From Cyanobacteria bacterium FACHB-502 (GTDB lineage Bacteria; Cyanobacteriota; Cyanobacteriia; Elainellales; Elainellaceae): a stretch of 64,000 nt of DNA. Location of the stretch: contig JACJNZ010000037.1 of assembly GCA_014695325.1 (NCBI GenBank), forward strand, positions 102,923 to 166,922, read 5' to 3'. The notes under the pieces were generated by a model. It was not told the origin of the DNA and made no database searches. It was given only the letters and a program-made list of their open reading frames with translations. Shown piece after piece: positions 1 through 9,837 of the stretch; positions within the stretch are counted from its first letter, which is position 1, and every line of letters starts with the position of its first letter. A program made the translations under genes and the position numbers.

Positions 1-1349
1 TTACAATTCGCAATAGCCGGATTGAGGGCAATCGTGGAGCAGCGCAGGGTGGCGGGGTGATGCTGTGGCTCTACGGACAGGACAAGGCGATCGTTGAAAA
101 CTGTTCTATTCTTGGTAATTCCGTCAGTCGCGGAGCCGGGGGAGACTCGCTTGGTGGCGGGCTGCGTCACGGTAACGGAGAACTCACCGTTCGGAATACA
201 ACGATCGCCAACAATACTGCGCTCGATCAAGGCGGCGGGATGTGGATTGGGGGAAAATCGCCTGTCACCGTAGCTAACAGCACAATTTCTGGAAATCGGG
301 CAGACAATGGCAAAGCGCAGGGATTAGGTGGTGCGGTCAGCCTAGCAAACGATCGCGGCTATCCTGTCAATTTTACGAATGTGACGATCGCTAATAACTA
401 TGCAGGTTTTGGGGGCGGTGCTTTCTGGACAAATCAGACGGCAGTCACGCTGAGTAATGCGATCGTGGCGTACAACAGCACAAGCAATCCCTGGAAGATA
501 AACTCACAAACGGGCTGGCAGCTTATCGACGGCGGCAATAATATCCAGTTTCCGGCTCCTGTCTCGCCCAATGACAAATTGATTACGGCAAATGCCCGTG
601 TTGTTGACCCAAAACTGGCTCCCTTACAAGGGGGTAGTGGCGGTTTAAGTCCAGTTCAGATGCTTCTAAAGGGCAGTCCTGCAATCGAGGGGGCGACAGG
701 AACAAACATTCCTGCGATCGATCAGCGAGGCATTGGACGCAGCGGTAAACCGGATATTGGTGCGGTGGAATGGGCAACAGGTCGTGTGCTCAAGCTGGCT
801 GGTACGGATGCAAATGATTTTCTGATTGGCAGTTCCAGTCAAGATAGTTTGACGGGAGGGGCAGGCGATGATTTGCTGATGGGAAGTCGAGGGGGCGATC
901 GGCTCACCGGCAACGCAGGCGCAGATTACTTTGTTTTTGCAGGTAGCAGCGAGGCACTGGTTTTCCGGCAATCAACTCTAAAAGCAACCGATCAGATCAC
1001 GGACTGGAAAGTGAACGAGGGCGATCGAATCCTGATCGATCGAGATGATGATGGGGTGGGCGATGCGCCTGTTGCTGTCTTTTACGCAGGTCGGGTTGGC
1101 GGCAGTTCTCTTGCAAGTGGGGTGAGCACGGCTTATCGAGACAAAATTCCACAGCGGCGAGGTCAGCAAAAGCTGCAAGCCAATGAAGCGGTCTTTTTGC
1201 AGTGGCAAGGACGAACTTATCTGGCGGTAAACGATCGATCTTCTGGCTTTGCCCCAAATCGAGACTTGCTGCTGAATGTTACCGGAATACAAATCCCAAA
1301 AGCAGATATTCGGGCAGGAGTTTTGGCAACCGACAGCTACTTTGCCTGA
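1..1349 (+). CDS. Beta-helix / RTX repeat secreted protein, 5' truncated by the window edge
   Basis: The frame is open from base 3 to the stop at 1347-1349 (448 codons seen), so the N-terminus lies outside; the GTG at 57 is only an internal codon. The first half has the turn-rich pattern of a right-handed parallel beta-helix (NSTISGN, NVTIANN, NAIVAYN). About residue 240 comes IDQRGIGRSGKPDIGAVEW, the motif that ends 'choice-of-anchor Q' proteins. It is followed by RTX calcium-binding nonapeptides (GGAGDDLLMG, GNAGADYFVF) and a C-terminal domain typical of type I secretion substrates. Family knowledge predicts a protein exported in one step by an HlyB/D-TolC machine and folded by Ca2+ outside the cell. 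No exporter genes are visible nearby. Function is unknown, possibly a surface-layer, adhesive or polysaccharide-active protein. Confidence 0.85.
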   Translation, partial: TIRNSRIEGNRGAAQGGGVMLWLYGQDKAIVENCSILGNSVSRGAGGDSLGGGLRHGNGELTVRNTTIANNTALDQGGGMWIGGKSPVTVANSTISGNRADNGKAQGLGGAVSLANDRGYPVNFTNVTIANNYAGFGGGAFWTNQTAVTLSNAIVAYNSTSNPWKINSQTGWQLIDGGNNIQFPAPVSPNDKLITANARVVDPKLAPLQGGSGGLSPVQMLLKGSPAIEGATGTNIPAIDQRGIGRSGKPDIGAVEWATGRVLKLAGTDANDFLIGSSSQDSLTGGAGDDLLMGSRGGDRLTGNAGADYFVFAGSSEALVFRQSTLKATDQITDWKVNEGDRILIDRDDDGVGDAPVAVFYAGRVGGSSLASGVSTAYRDKIPQRRGQQKLQANEAVFLQWQGRTYLAVNDRSSGFAPNRDLLLNVTGIQIPKADIRAGVLATDSYFA

Positions 1350-1355
1350 TCGCGA

Positions 1356-2300
1356 CTAATAAACCTGCGGCACAAAAAACTGCTCGTTCAGGGGCAGACG
1401 CACATAGTTTTCTCCTGAGCGGCGGGGCGGCAATTCTAGCGCGGGGGGCGTAATGTCTTCGTAGGAAATTTTGCTCAAAATGTGGTGCATCAAGTTGAGG
1501 CGCGATCGTTTTTTGTCGTCGGCTTCCACGGTGAACCAGGGGGCTTCTGGAATGTTGGTATGGGCGAGCATGGCGTCTTTTGCTCTGGAATAGTCTTCCC
1601 AGCGATCGCGGGCTTCAATATCCATCGGGCTGAGCTTCCATCGCTTTGCCGGGTCTTTGACTCGTTCCTGAAAGCGACGTTCCTGTTCTTCGTCGCTCAC
1701 CGAAAACCAGTATTTCAGCAAGATAATGCCAGAGCGGACTAGCATTTGCTCAAACTCTGGACAGGACTGCATAAATTCTTGATATTCTGCTTCGGTGCAA
1801 AAGCCCATCACGTGCTCGACTCCAGCACGGTTATACCAGCTTCGATCGAACAAAACAATTTCGCCCGCCGAGGGTAAATGGGCAACATAGCGTTGAAAGT
1901 ACCATTTGGTTCGCTCTATGTCTGACGGTTTACCCAATGCAACGACCCGACAACCTCTCGGATTTAGACATTCAATGATTCGCTTGATTGCGCCTCCTTT
2001 GCCTGCTGCATCCCTACCCTCAAACAAAATCACCACTCTGAGTCCCTGATGCTTGACCCAATATTGAAGCTTCACTAGCTCTGTTTGTAGGCGAGTTAGC
2101 TCCTGCTCGTAAAATTGGCGCGAGAGTTTTTGCGATCGATGGTTGGATGAAATTTCTGTTCGATCAATCGACGGTTCGAGCAGGTGTTCTGCATTGCCTG
2201 TTCCGTTAGCTTGCGCGATCGTATCTTTTAATTCCTTCTTGTTTTTATTCTTTTTATGATCAGTCTGTTTTGTTTTCTTGCCCTCTTTCTTCGCTTTCAC
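1356..2300 (-). CDS. ppk2: Polyphosphate kinase 2 (PPK2 family)
   Basis: This 314-aa cytoplasmic P-loop kinase transfers phosphate between polyphosphate and nucleotides. The Walker A loop EGRDAAGKGG is near residues 94-103. The lid/Walker B block FDRSWYNRAGVEHVMGF is near 150-166, and a conserved KRWKLSPMDIEARDRWEDY segment follows. These are the hallmarks of one-domain PPK2, and the length is normal for the class I type. The start is GTG at 2300 with GAGG about 10 nt upstream. The first 35 residues are an extra lysine-rich, low-complexity tail before the conserved domain. The gene is convergent with the RTX gene, with only six bases between the stops. Whether it favours ADP or GDP cannot be read from sequence. 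Confidence 0.93.
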   Translation of the reverse strand: MKAKKEGKKTKQTDHKKNKNKKELKDTIAQANGTGNAEHLLEPSIDRTEISSNHRSQKLSRQFYEQELTRLQTELVKLQYWVKHQGLRVVILFEGRDAAGKGGAIKRIIECLNPRGCRVVALGKPSDIERTKWYFQRYVAHLPSAGEIVLFDRSWYNRAGVEHVMGFCTEAEYQEFMQSCPEFEQMLVRSGIILLKYWFSVSDEEQERRFQERVKDPAKRWKLSPMDIEARDRWEDYSRAKDAMLAHTNIPEAPWFTVEADDKKRSRLNLMHHILSKISYEDITPPALELPPRRSGENYVRLPLNEQFFVPQVY

Positions 2301-2553
2301 GGTTTATTTTCACCTCTACCCAATCACAAAATGTTTTTCGATCACTTTGTCATCACCAGAATATCTCCTTACTTACAAGCATGAGACCTAGTTGGCTGAA
2401 AATCTTTATGTTGCATAGTAGCCTCGATGTAAGCAGTTGCCTATCGATAGTGGTTTACAGGGCTGCGAGGACTTTAAACCACTCCAGAGAAAACAAGGAT
2501 ACTTGACAAGCCCATTTGAGAAACAGATTGGGTTAGTTAAAGGTTAGCAAACG

Positions 2554-3996
2554 CTAGCTTTCTAATCGCGTCGTTGCCGGAACCCGCACTGCCAATAATC
2601 CTGCTCGTATTGCCATAAAAAGAGCCATTGCCAGCCAGAGCAGCGTTGAACTTCGGGCATTCCAGGCAATGATTGCAACCGGGACAAATCCTAACAGGGT
2701 TGCGATCAAAGCGGTGTTGCGAAGGGTAGCGCCTGCAGTAAGTCCGGCAAAGTATCCATCGAGCATAAAGGCAATCGAGCCACAGCCAAGTACAGGTAAT
2801 AGCCAGACGACAAACTCGTGGATACCTGCTAGAACGGCTGCACTATTGGTAAAGAGATGAAAGACAGAATGAGGAAAACAAATGCAAATCAATGCAATCG
2901 CTAATGCAAACACGAAGCTAACGCAACCCGCTAGCGTGGCTAAGGGCAGAAGCCGATCGCGTCGCCCTTCTCCATGAAACATTCCGGCTAGGCTTTCGGT
3001 GGCATAAGCAAAGCCATCGACAAAGTAGGCGGTCAGCGTCACGATTTGCAGTAGCAGCGCGTTTTCTGCCAGCACGGTGGTTCCCAGTGCAGAACTAAGG
3101 CTGGCAAACAGCAAGAAAGCACAGAGCAACGTAAAGGTGCGAATCAGTAAATTACTGTTCAGCGTTAGCGTTTGTCTGAATTCTTTCCAGTTAAAAATCT
3201 CTGGAGCCAGCGATCGAATTTCCTGCCATTTCACCGATCGCCCCACCATCACAAGCCCCACGATCGCCATTGCCAGTTGACCGATCGCCGTTGCCCAGCC
3301 TGCCCCCGCGCTCTGCCAGCCCCACCGCACAATCAGCCAGTAGTCCAGCAGAATATTCACGCCATTTCCGACGATCGACAGCAGCAGCACCCGATTTCGC
3401 CAGAAAGGAAACTGCTTTGCCTCGCCCTTTTCCTGTCCCAGCAGCCAGCCGATGATCACAAAATTCAGCAGCGTCACGGGAGCCGCCCAGATCCGCGCAT
3501 CGTAATACGCCTGCCCCGCCGCCCCCACTTCTGGAGCCGCATTCAGCAAGCGAAAGCCGATATCTCGCAGCGGATGCTGAAGCAGCAGAATCAGGCCGCC
3601 CAGCCCCATCGCCAGCAAGCCATTTCGCATTCCCGTGAGCAGCATGGCGGATCGATCGTTTCGCCCCACAGCCTGCGCCGTCATGCCCGTCGTGCTCATT
3701 CGCAAAAAGCTGAGCGTGCGATAAATCGTATTAAACAGAACAGTTGCCAGCATTACGCCCGTCAGGTAGCGAATGTCGTTGAGATGCCCCAAAAACGCGA
3801 CACTGATCAGCCCCGACAAAGGAACCATCAAATTGGAAAGAACGTTGATTGTCGCCAGTCGCAGAAAGCGCGGCAAAAAATCAATCGATGCCAGAGCTAA
3901 CCCGAAAGAATTTCCCCGATCGCCGGATTGCTCTGGGGAAAGCGAAACGGCAGGCGGATCGGCAGCAGAATCGACCGTCGGAGAAGAACGAGGCAT
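2554..3996 (-). CDS. MATE family efflux transporter (DinF-like)
   Basis: This 480-aa polytopic inner-membrane protein has about 12 hydrophobic segments in two homologous halves, the MATE layout. Family signatures include NVLSNLMVPLSGLISVAFLGHL near the N-terminus and GYFAGLTAGATLRN near residue 420. It has the DinF-like spacing found in many cyanobacteria. MATE proteins exchange H+ or Na+ for cationic or aromatic solutes; the substrate here is unknown. The ATG at 3996 has no clear Shine-Dalgarno sequence. The first 30 residues are a polar Ser/Pro/Asp-rich cytosolic tail. The AEC transporter gene lies 88 bp upstream on the same strand. Confidence 0.88.
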   Translation of the reverse strand: MPRSSPTVDSAADPPAVSLSPEQSGDRGNSFGLALASIDFLPRFLRLATINVLSNLMVPLSGLISVAFLGHLNDIRYLTGVMLATVLFNTIYRTLSFLRMSTTGMTAQAVGRNDRSAMLLTGMRNGLLAMGLGGLILLLQHPLRDIGFRLLNAAPEVGAAGQAYYDARIWAAPVTLLNFVIIGWLLGQEKGEAKQFPFWRNRVLLLSIVGNGVNILLDYWLIVRWGWQSAGAGWATAIGQLAMAIVGLVMVGRSVKWQEIRSLAPEIFNWKEFRQTLTLNSNLLIRTFTLLCAFLLFASLSSALGTTVLAENALLLQIVTLTAYFVDGFAYATESLAGMFHGEGRRDRLLPLATLAGCVSFVFALAIALICICFPHSVFHLFTNSAAVLAGIHEFVVWLLPVLGCGSIAFMLDGYFAGLTAGATLRNTALIATLLGFVPVAIIAWNARSSTLLWLAMALFMAIRAGLLAVRVPATTRLES

Positions 3997-4084
3997 TGAT
4001 GAAGCTCTGCGAAGGTGTTGTTCTCGTTCTACTCTTAATTTGGTTTAAAAAACAAGTCGAAATTGGACGAAGTGTGAAGATTTT

Positions 4085-5062
4085 TTAGCCAAACAGCCAG
4101 AGCCACAAAGGAATCAGCAAGAGACAGCTTCCGGTCGTGAGCACAATGCTACTGGCAATCAGCGATCGATCAATTTCATATTCTTCTGCCAAAATCAGTC
4201 CGGCAAAGGCACTGGGCATTCCTGCCATTAAAACCAGGGCAAGCTGGGCAGGCTGTGGCAGTGCCAAAAAATGAGTCACGAGTCCGAGCAGTCCTGGCAG
4301 GGCGATCGTCTTAAGTAACATTGGCACGATTGCAATTTTCAGACTCTTCCAGCCCTGAAGCTGTCGCAGCCGCGTTCCCATCAGCAGCAACGCCACCGGA
4401 ATCACAAAGGCGATCGAGCCATGCAACCCAGATTCCATGATTGCGGGCAGGGGGATGGATTGAGTGCTGTATCCGAGAAGAAATGCCCACAGTGACGGAA
4501 CAGTGAGCACATCTTTGATCAGTTCCTTGACTTGGGGATGATCTGCCTGCCGTCCGTAGTAGCTAGCTAAAAATACGCCCGTGCCATAGGTTCCAATCAC
4601 GTTTTGCGTCACGCAGTAGGACACTAACCAGCCCCAATAATCTGCACCGACAAAGGCGGGGGCGATCGCTAAGCCCACAAAGCTCGTGTTACCCAGGACT
4701 GAAGCGATCAAAAAACTGCCGCGCTCGGCAGGGCAAAAGGGTTGAACTGCACTGCAATTTTCTGCGGTCAGACCTGCCGCAACCGATTGGAACTGCAAGC
4801 GGGACTGCATCGCCTGAAGGACGAGCCAGGCGATCGTAAAGCCGCTTAGCAACGTGGCGATTATCAGGAGCGGAGCTAGTCCGACTTCTGCTGCAAAATT
4901 GGTTTGTCTTGCCAGTGCCAGAATTTCGAGGGGAACGCCGACCCAATAAAGGCTACGTCCTAGCAATCGCGGCAGAGAAGCGGGCAACGATCCTGAAAAA
5001 ATCAGCCCCAGCCCTGTCCAAGCAAAAAGCGGCAGATAGGACTGAAGCAAAGCATCTGTCAT
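4085..5062 (-). CDS. AEC family transporter (auxin-efflux-carrier-like permease)
   Basis: The 325-aa product has ten predicted membrane helices in a five-plus-five arrangement, as in the bile/arsenite/riboflavin transporter superfamily AEC branch. Typical elements are the first helix PLFAWTGLGLIFSGSLPASLPRLLGR, SVLGNTSFVGLAIAPAF near residue 120, and the C-terminal GMPSAFAGLILAEEYEID followed by ASSIVLTTGSCLLLIPLW. Bacterial members move organic acids or are uncharacterised, so no substrate is assigned. The stop codon of the Ftn2-like gene lies 32 bp upstream on the same strand, so the two may share a transcript. The ATG at 5062 lacks an obvious ribosome-binding site, as in many cyanobacterial genes. 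Confidence 0.87.
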   Translation of the reverse strand: MTDALLQSYLPLFAWTGLGLIFSGSLPASLPRLLGRSLYWVGVPLEILALARQTNFAAEVGLAPLLIIATLLSGFTIAWLVLQAMQSRLQFQSVAAGLTAENCSAVQPFCPAERGSFLIASVLGNTSFVGLAIAPAFVGADYWGWLVSYCVTQNVIGTYGTGVFLASYYGRQADHPQVKELIKDVLTVPSLWAFLLGYSTQSIPLPAIMESGLHGSIAFVIPVALLLMGTRLRQLQGWKSLKIAIVPMLLKTIALPGLLGLVTHFLALPQPAQLALVLMAGMPSAFAGLILAEEYEIDRSLIASSIVLTTGSCLLLIPLWLWLFG

Positions 5063-5094
5063 TGGGGATCAGGTTGGAGGGCAGAAAGGCTGCT

Positions 5095-7638
5095 CTATTC
5101 TAGAACGTCTATTGCCTCAATTCGCCACTGTCCCTGGCTTCGGACTAAGTTATAGCGGGCGCGAATGCTGTCTTCATAGGAAGAGCTTTGGTCAATCTGA
5201 CCATTCACAAACAAATCGCCCCGCTCGGTCACGATCGCCTCTACCTGCGCCCGTTCATCGCCCGAATTGAAGGCGGCAGAACTCGCAGCACGGTCTGAAC
5301 TGCCTGCCGGACTGCCCGATGCTGTCGGACTCGCCCCGGAACTTGTCCCAGAACTTGTCCCAGAACTTGTCCCGGAACTGGCTGAATCAGAAGTGGAATC
5401 AGAGGAAGCCGTGCTCGAAGTCGCCCCAGTAGTCGAATTATCCCCTGCCGAACTGTTCACAGTTCCACTTTCCTTTGTAACAGAGACAATTTCCACATTG
5501 GGATGCTCATACTGCCAGTACCAGTTTTCTGTCTTTGCTTTTTCCGATCGCGTTTGCCACTGAGACAGCAGGGGATTCGCAAGGATGTCAGCAAGGGCAC
5601 CAGTTTGATGCTGATTGCCCATTGCAGCTGCTTTTGCCGTTAGCCAGGACTGAAGCACCGTTTCAGCCGTCGTTTCGGTGAGCGGTTCGGTAACCCCTGC
5701 GGCTGACGACTGCGGACTTGACTGGGAAGCGGCTGGCGCGGCATTCGATTGAACAGTTGCAGCGGGAGAAGGATCGGTCGTTGCGGGTGCGGGATCATTT
5801 TGTCCGGCAAACAAACGGCTGATCAGGAACGCCAGCACCGTCAGACTCAGCAAGCCGATCGCTGCCAGAAACACAAGCCGATCCAGACGTAGCCCTTTTC
5901 GGGCTGCAGGTCGGCGCGAGGGTGGGGCAATTGGTGCTGCGATCGGTTCTTCGGATGGGTCTTGGCGAGTCCGAGACGAAGCTGATCCCCCACCGGAGTG
6001 ATTGCCGACAGCAGGCAGGGGGTTTGGATCGACAAAACGAGTGGGGCGACCTGTGCCGTTTGTTCTTGCCCCGTTTTGTTCTTCGTACGGTTTTGGACGG
6101 GATGTAAACCGCTCGGCTGGGGCGACTTCGGAGTCGCTGGCTCCACGATTGGGCATGGTTACTGCCGAGGAACTGCGATCGGATTGGTTTCGCAGCAATG
6201 TGCCAGTTTCTCCAGGGGATGGAGATTCGCGATAGGACGTTCCACCAGACCAGGGTGAGCTGAGTTCGGGTTCGTTGGGCAATTCCTCTAAATACGCCTG
6301 CACATCCTCATCTGCAAAATACTCTTTCAGCGAGGCTTGTTTGCGGGCAAGATCCCGAAAGTGGGGAAAGACTTCGTTTTGCAGCCAGCGTTCACTGTAA
6401 AGGCACAGTCCGGGCAGCAAATCGGGGGAACCCTGCGAGTGGTCGCGAATAAAGGCAAGGGATTCGTATTCCTGGCTTAGCTCTAGTGCCCGACTCGCCT
6501 CTTCGGTTTGCCCCAGCAGCAGCGCGCAAACTGCCTGCTCCAAATGGACATCTTGACGGATACCAAGCCGTATCAGCATGGTTTTTGCCCGGCGCACCAG
6601 GGCGGGCTGCCCCTCTGCAAAGCCTCTTGCCACCAACGCATAAACTGCCAGATAAGTAGCAACCGGAGAAGGGCGACGTGCCTCAACTTCAAAAAGAGCC
6701 TGCTGTTCCGCAGAAGTGAGATAGCTTCGCAACTGCTGCATAAAGCGCAGAAAATCGTCGGTGTTGAGTCCAGATTGGTCTGCTCCTTCGCCGTCGATCC
6801 CGCCGCGATCGTGCAGCATCTCTTGCAGCAGCGTAAGCCCCTGCCGTCGTTCAGCCACATGGCTTTCCGGCAAAGCAAGTAGCTCTAGAATTCGATACGG
6901 GCGCAGCTTATAGAGCTCTGCCTGCATTTCGCCCCGTATCTGAGCAAACACTCCTTCACGCAGCAGCAGTTCTCGCCCCGTATCTAGCGATTCCGCCGCG
7001 TTTTCGTACTGCCCCTGGTTCCACTGCTCTCGTCCCAGTTCCAGGCAGGCAAGCGCGACCGCGAGCAAAATATCTGTGCTAATGATGTCGGGGTCGCCAA
7101 ATTGCCCCTGTTTGAGGCTGCGATTGCCGCCGATCACATAGGGACGACCCAGCTTTAAAATCAGCTCGTACTCGCCCAACTCCAGCAAAATCAGCAACAC
7201 GCCCACAAACTGAGCTTCGTCAATCTCAATACAGGGGGTATAGAGATCAATACCGAGATCTGGATCACCAGGACGATAGCTGCCGTTGATCGAACTGCCG
7301 AGGTTATGCTCATCGATCGCCCCCCCCGATTGCTCTGCAGCTCCCCCCGGAGATAATCGCCCAACCTCCAGCAGCTCATAGGATTTGGCGAGGAAACCCG
7401 CATCGTATTCCTGCCGCTGCACCGGATCAGAAAGGACAGCATACGCTTCGTCAATCAACTGCCGTCGAGCCGCAACCGCCGCCTCTGAAAATTCTCGTCG
7501 AGGAGGAAGCTGAAGGGATCGATCGCGATGAGCCTGCTGAAGCTGCTCCGCAGTTGCCTGTATCGGTAATCCTAGAATCCGATAATAATCTAGAGGAATT
7601 CGCACCGTCTCCTCCCCTGCAAGTCGTTCATCTAACAC
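5095..7638 (-). CDS. ftn2: Cell division protein Ftn2/ZipN (ARC6 homologue)
   Basis: This 847-aa protein has the full ARC6/Ftn2 layout. A J-like domain occupies about residues 15-85 (DYYRILGLP at its start, DEAYAVLSDPVQRQEYDAGF at its end); the HPD tripeptide of true DnaJ is absent. A long alpha-helical cytosolic region follows to about 430, then a Pro/Ser-rich linker, one membrane helix near 565-590 (LVFLAAIGLLSLTVLAFLIS) and a C-terminal IMS/DUF4101 domain ending RYNLVRSQGQWRIEAIDVL. Ftn2 tethers FtsZ at the cyanobacterial septum. Here the IMS domain is split by about 70 residues rich in Ser, Thr, Gly and Ala, between VEIVSVTKE and AQVEAIVTE, partly encoded by an exact 12-bp tandem repeat. 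The AEC permease follows 32 bp downstream. Confidence 0.9.
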   Translation of the reverse strand: MLDERLAGEETVRIPLDYYRILGLPIQATAEQLQQAHRDRSLQLPPRREFSEAAVAARRQLIDEAYAVLSDPVQRQEYDAGFLAKSYELLEVGRLSPGGAAEQSGGAIDEHNLGSSINGSYRPGDPDLGIDLYTPCIEIDEAQFVGVLLILLELGEYELILKLGRPYVIGGNRSLKQGQFGDPDIISTDILLAVALACLELGREQWNQGQYENAAESLDTGRELLLREGVFAQIRGEMQAELYKLRPYRILELLALPESHVAERRQGLTLLQEMLHDRGGIDGEGADQSGLNTDDFLRFMQQLRSYLTSAEQQALFEVEARRPSPVATYLAVYALVARGFAEGQPALVRRAKTMLIRLGIRQDVHLEQAVCALLLGQTEEASRALELSQEYESLAFIRDHSQGSPDLLPGLCLYSERWLQNEVFPHFRDLARKQASLKEYFADEDVQAYLEELPNEPELSSPWSGGTSYRESPSPGETGTLLRNQSDRSSSAVTMPNRGASDSEVAPAERFTSRPKPYEEQNGARTNGTGRPTRFVDPNPLPAVGNHSGGGSASSRTRQDPSEEPIAAPIAPPSRRPAARKGLRLDRLVFLAAIGLLSLTVLAFLISRLFAGQNDPAPATTDPSPAATVQSNAAPAASQSSPQSSAAGVTEPLTETTAETVLQSWLTAKAAAMGNQHQTGALADILANPLLSQWQTRSEKAKTENWYWQYEHPNVEIVSVTKESGTVNSSAGDNSTTGATSSTASSDSTSDSASSGTSSGTSSGTSSGASPTASGSPAGSSDRAASSAAFNSGDERAQVEAIVTERGDLFVNGQIDQSSSYEDSIRARYNLVRSQGQWRIEAIDVLE
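5339..5374. repeat. Three 12-bp tandem copies inside ftn2
   Basis: The unit RGAACTTGTCCC is repeated three times in frame. It encodes the SGTS repeats of the low-complexity insertion in the IMS domain. Confidence 0.9.
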
Positions 7639-8410
7639 ACAAATTTGCTATCGCGTCAGTTTGTATCAATGGCATTCACCGAACTTCCGCACGGATAGAA
7701 GCCCTTCTAAGGAATTCTCTGCTAACTCGGTCGGGATGACCAAGGCAATTAGCCAAATCAACGTTTACTAAAATTCATCCCTCAGCATAGATAAAAAAGT
7801 CCTCTTCGTAACATCAGCTTCTTAGAAGCCTGAACTCAGGCCGAATCGAGAGAGCCAAATAGAGAGCAATTATATCCGAACTCGCTCTGTCGAAAGCGAT
7901 CGTTTTGCGACACTCCTCAGGTGTAACCTCTAATACACAAAAAATGAGAACCCCTAGGGTTTCACGGTTGGCTCTTTTCTCAGTCTCAAACAAACGTCAT
8001 TAGGGAAGTAATTTCGAGCCAGCTGGCCTCGATATGGTCTTAAATCATTCTTAAGACAGAGGCTAACTTTCGATCGTTCTGCTAGACAATGACAACGATT
8101 ATCAGGAAAACGTAAGATTCAAATTTAGCTTGAATGGTCGAAGTTTGCAGATTGTACCTGATCCCAGTCTCAGATTAGTCAGGAATGGTATGGATCTCTA
8201 TAAGTGATCTAGATTACACCCAGCGATGTCCGTAGTGCACGACCCTAACTGTACGACTTCTCGCGCAGAATTTTATCTATATTTGGTTTGGTGCAGAATT
8301 TGGTTTAGTGAAAAATAGCGTTCAGAAGGAAGCGAGCAGAGTTCGATCGCCTTTTGCTGCCTAGTTCCGCCTTTTTGTCCCTAAATTGGGCTAGGATGAT
8401 CTGCGGCTGA

Positions 8411-8442
8411 TTATCTCTGACCCTGTTTATCTCCGACCCTCT
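8411..8442. repeat. 16-bp tandem repeat, two copies
   Basis: TTATCTCYGACCCTST occurs twice head to tail with two differences, about 340 bp upstream of pdhA. Confidence 0.8.
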
Positions 8443-8652
8443 AAAGGAGGCTGCCCCAATTTTGCAAGAGCGACAGCAAGCAGATTATTCTTAATAAATG
8501 TGAGCTATATAATGTTGAGCTTGGCCATGTTGCTCTCGGTTAGCTCATGAGATTCCCAAACAATTTGCAGCCTTGGAGCAGGCGATCAGGGTTCAAGCCT
8601 AACGCAGGCGAACTGAGGCTCAGCCCTTATAGCTCCGCAGTTATAAAGGATC

Positions 8653-8704
8653 TACGACAAGCACTTACGATAAGTATTTACGACAAGTGAGTATTTACGA
8701 TAAG
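8653..8704 (+). promoter_or_regulatory. Four TACGAYAAG direct repeats upstream of pdhA
   Basis: TACGACAAG at 8653, TACGATAAG at 8666, TACGACAAG at 8679 and TACGATAAG at 8696, spaced 13, 13 and 17 nt. C and T alternate at the sixth position. The array ends 75 nt before the pdhA start. It could be an operator for a multimeric regulator or a product of tandem duplication; nothing shows binding. Confidence 0.4.
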
Positions 8705-8778
8705 GATCGACGACCCAAGTACCCCCAATCAAATTACCCACAAGCAGTACACTGTCGCTGAAGGAAACGGCACATCTA

Positions 8779-9810
8779 ATGATTCAGGAACGGACAATTC
8801 CCACTTTGCCCTCGATCGCGCCCGTAACCCGTGAAGAGGGGCTGGCGATCTATGAAGATATGGTCTTGGGGCGCACCTTTGAAGACAAGTGCGCTGAAAT
8901 GTACTACCGGGGAAAAATGTTTGGATTTGTCCACCTGTACAACGGGCAGGAAGCCATTTCCACAGGTGTAATTCGTACGATGCACCCCGGTGAGGATTAT
9001 GTGTGCAGCACCTACCGCGATCACGTTCATGCCTTGAGTGCCGGAGTCCCTGCCCGTGAGGTCATGGCAGAACTGTTTGGCAAAGTGACCGGATGCAGCA
9101 AAGGACGGGGTGGCTCCATGCACCTGTTTTCGGCGGAGCATCGGCTACTGGGCGGCTATGCCTTTATTGGAGAGGGAATTCCGGTTGCGTTAGGAGCTGC
9201 GTTCCAGAGCAAGTATCGCCGAGAAACAATGGGCGACGAAACGGCAAACCAAGTGACGGCAGCTTTCTTTGGAGACGGAACTAGCAACAACGGGCAGTTT
9301 TTCGAGTGTCTCAATATGGCAGCCCTCTGGAAACTGCCGATTCTGTTTGTGGTGGAAAACAATAAATGGGCGATCGGCATGGCGCATGAGCGGGCAACCT
9401 CTCAGCCAGAAATTTACAAGAAAGCCAGCGTGTTTGGGATGCCAGGAATCGAAGTAGACGGAATGGATGTTTTAGCCGTGCGAACGGTTGCGCTAGAGGC
9501 GATCGAGCGTGCCCGTGCCGGAGAAGGTCCAACGTTGATCGAGTGTCTCACCTACCGCTTCCGGGGTCATTCGCTGGCAGATCCAGACGAATTGCGATCG
9601 AAAGCCGAAAAAGAAGCCTGGCTTGCCCGTGACCCAATCAAAAAACTGGCAGGTCACCTGACTGAGAAAAATTTGGCAACCGCAGAAGAGCTAAAGGCGA
9701 TCGATCGACAGATTCAAGCCGTCATTGAGGATGCGGTTAAGTTTGCTCAGGATAGCCCTGAGCCAGAAGCCAGCGAACTCTACCGCTATGTGTTTGCAGA
9801 AGACGAGTAA
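8779..9810 (+). CDS. pdhA: Pyruvate dehydrogenase E1 component, alpha subunit
   Basis: This 343-aa subunit, with PdhB, decarboxylates pyruvate using thiamine diphosphate, feeding acetyl groups to E2 for acetyl-CoA synthesis. The ThDP-binding motif is clear: GDGTSNNG near residues 169-176, ending [11 protein letters not shown] near 191-201. Also seen are the E1-alpha signatures [25 protein letters not shown] and [13 protein letters not shown], the last in the regulatory-loop region. Length and organisation match plastid and cyanobacterial PdhA. AAGGAA lies about 13 nt before the ATG. The CRR7-like gene follows 27 bp downstream. Partners pdhB and pdhC are not in the window, as is usual for cyanobacteria, where the complex is encoded at scattered loci. 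Confidence 0.96.
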   Translation: MIQERTIPTLPSIAPVTREEGLAIYEDMVLGRTFEDKCAEMYYRGKMFGFVHLYNGQEAISTGVIRTMHPGEDYVCSTYRDHVHALSAGVPAREVMAELFGKVTGCSKGRGGSMHLFSAEHRLLGGYAFIGEGIPVALGAAFQSKYRRETMGDETANQVTAAFFGDGTSNNGQFFECLNMAALWKLPILFVVENNKWAIGMAHERATSQPEIYKKASVFGMPGIEVDGMDVLAVRTVALEAIERARAGEGPTLIECLTYRFRGHSLADPDELRSKAEKEAWLARDPIKKLAGHLTEKNLATAEELKAIDRQIQAVIEDAVKFAQDSPEPEASELYRYVFAEDE

Positions 9811-9837
9811 TTTGCCTCTTACCTGCGCCTGACTCCT

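Larger units (their letters stand above)
7639..8778. other. Long gene-free leader upstream of pdhA
   Basis: About 1.1 kb lies between the divergent ftn2 and pdhA genes. No convincing ORF, tRNA or known riboswitch was recognised. It contains HIP1-like GATCG sites, a 16-bp tandem repeat at 8411-8442 and a set of TACGAYAAG repeats at 8653-8704. The ftn2 and pdhA promoters must both lie here. The size suggests a long 5' untranslated region or an unrecognised small RNA. Confidence 0.6.

Noticed and set aside
3172..3900. 242-codon plus-strand frame
   Set aside because: Antisense to the MATE transporter, with His/Gln/Arg-rich composition typical of a shadow frame.
8540..8610. tRNA-like GGGTTCAAGCC
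   Set aside because: The T-stem does not pair and no D or anticodon arm could be fitted at the right distances.
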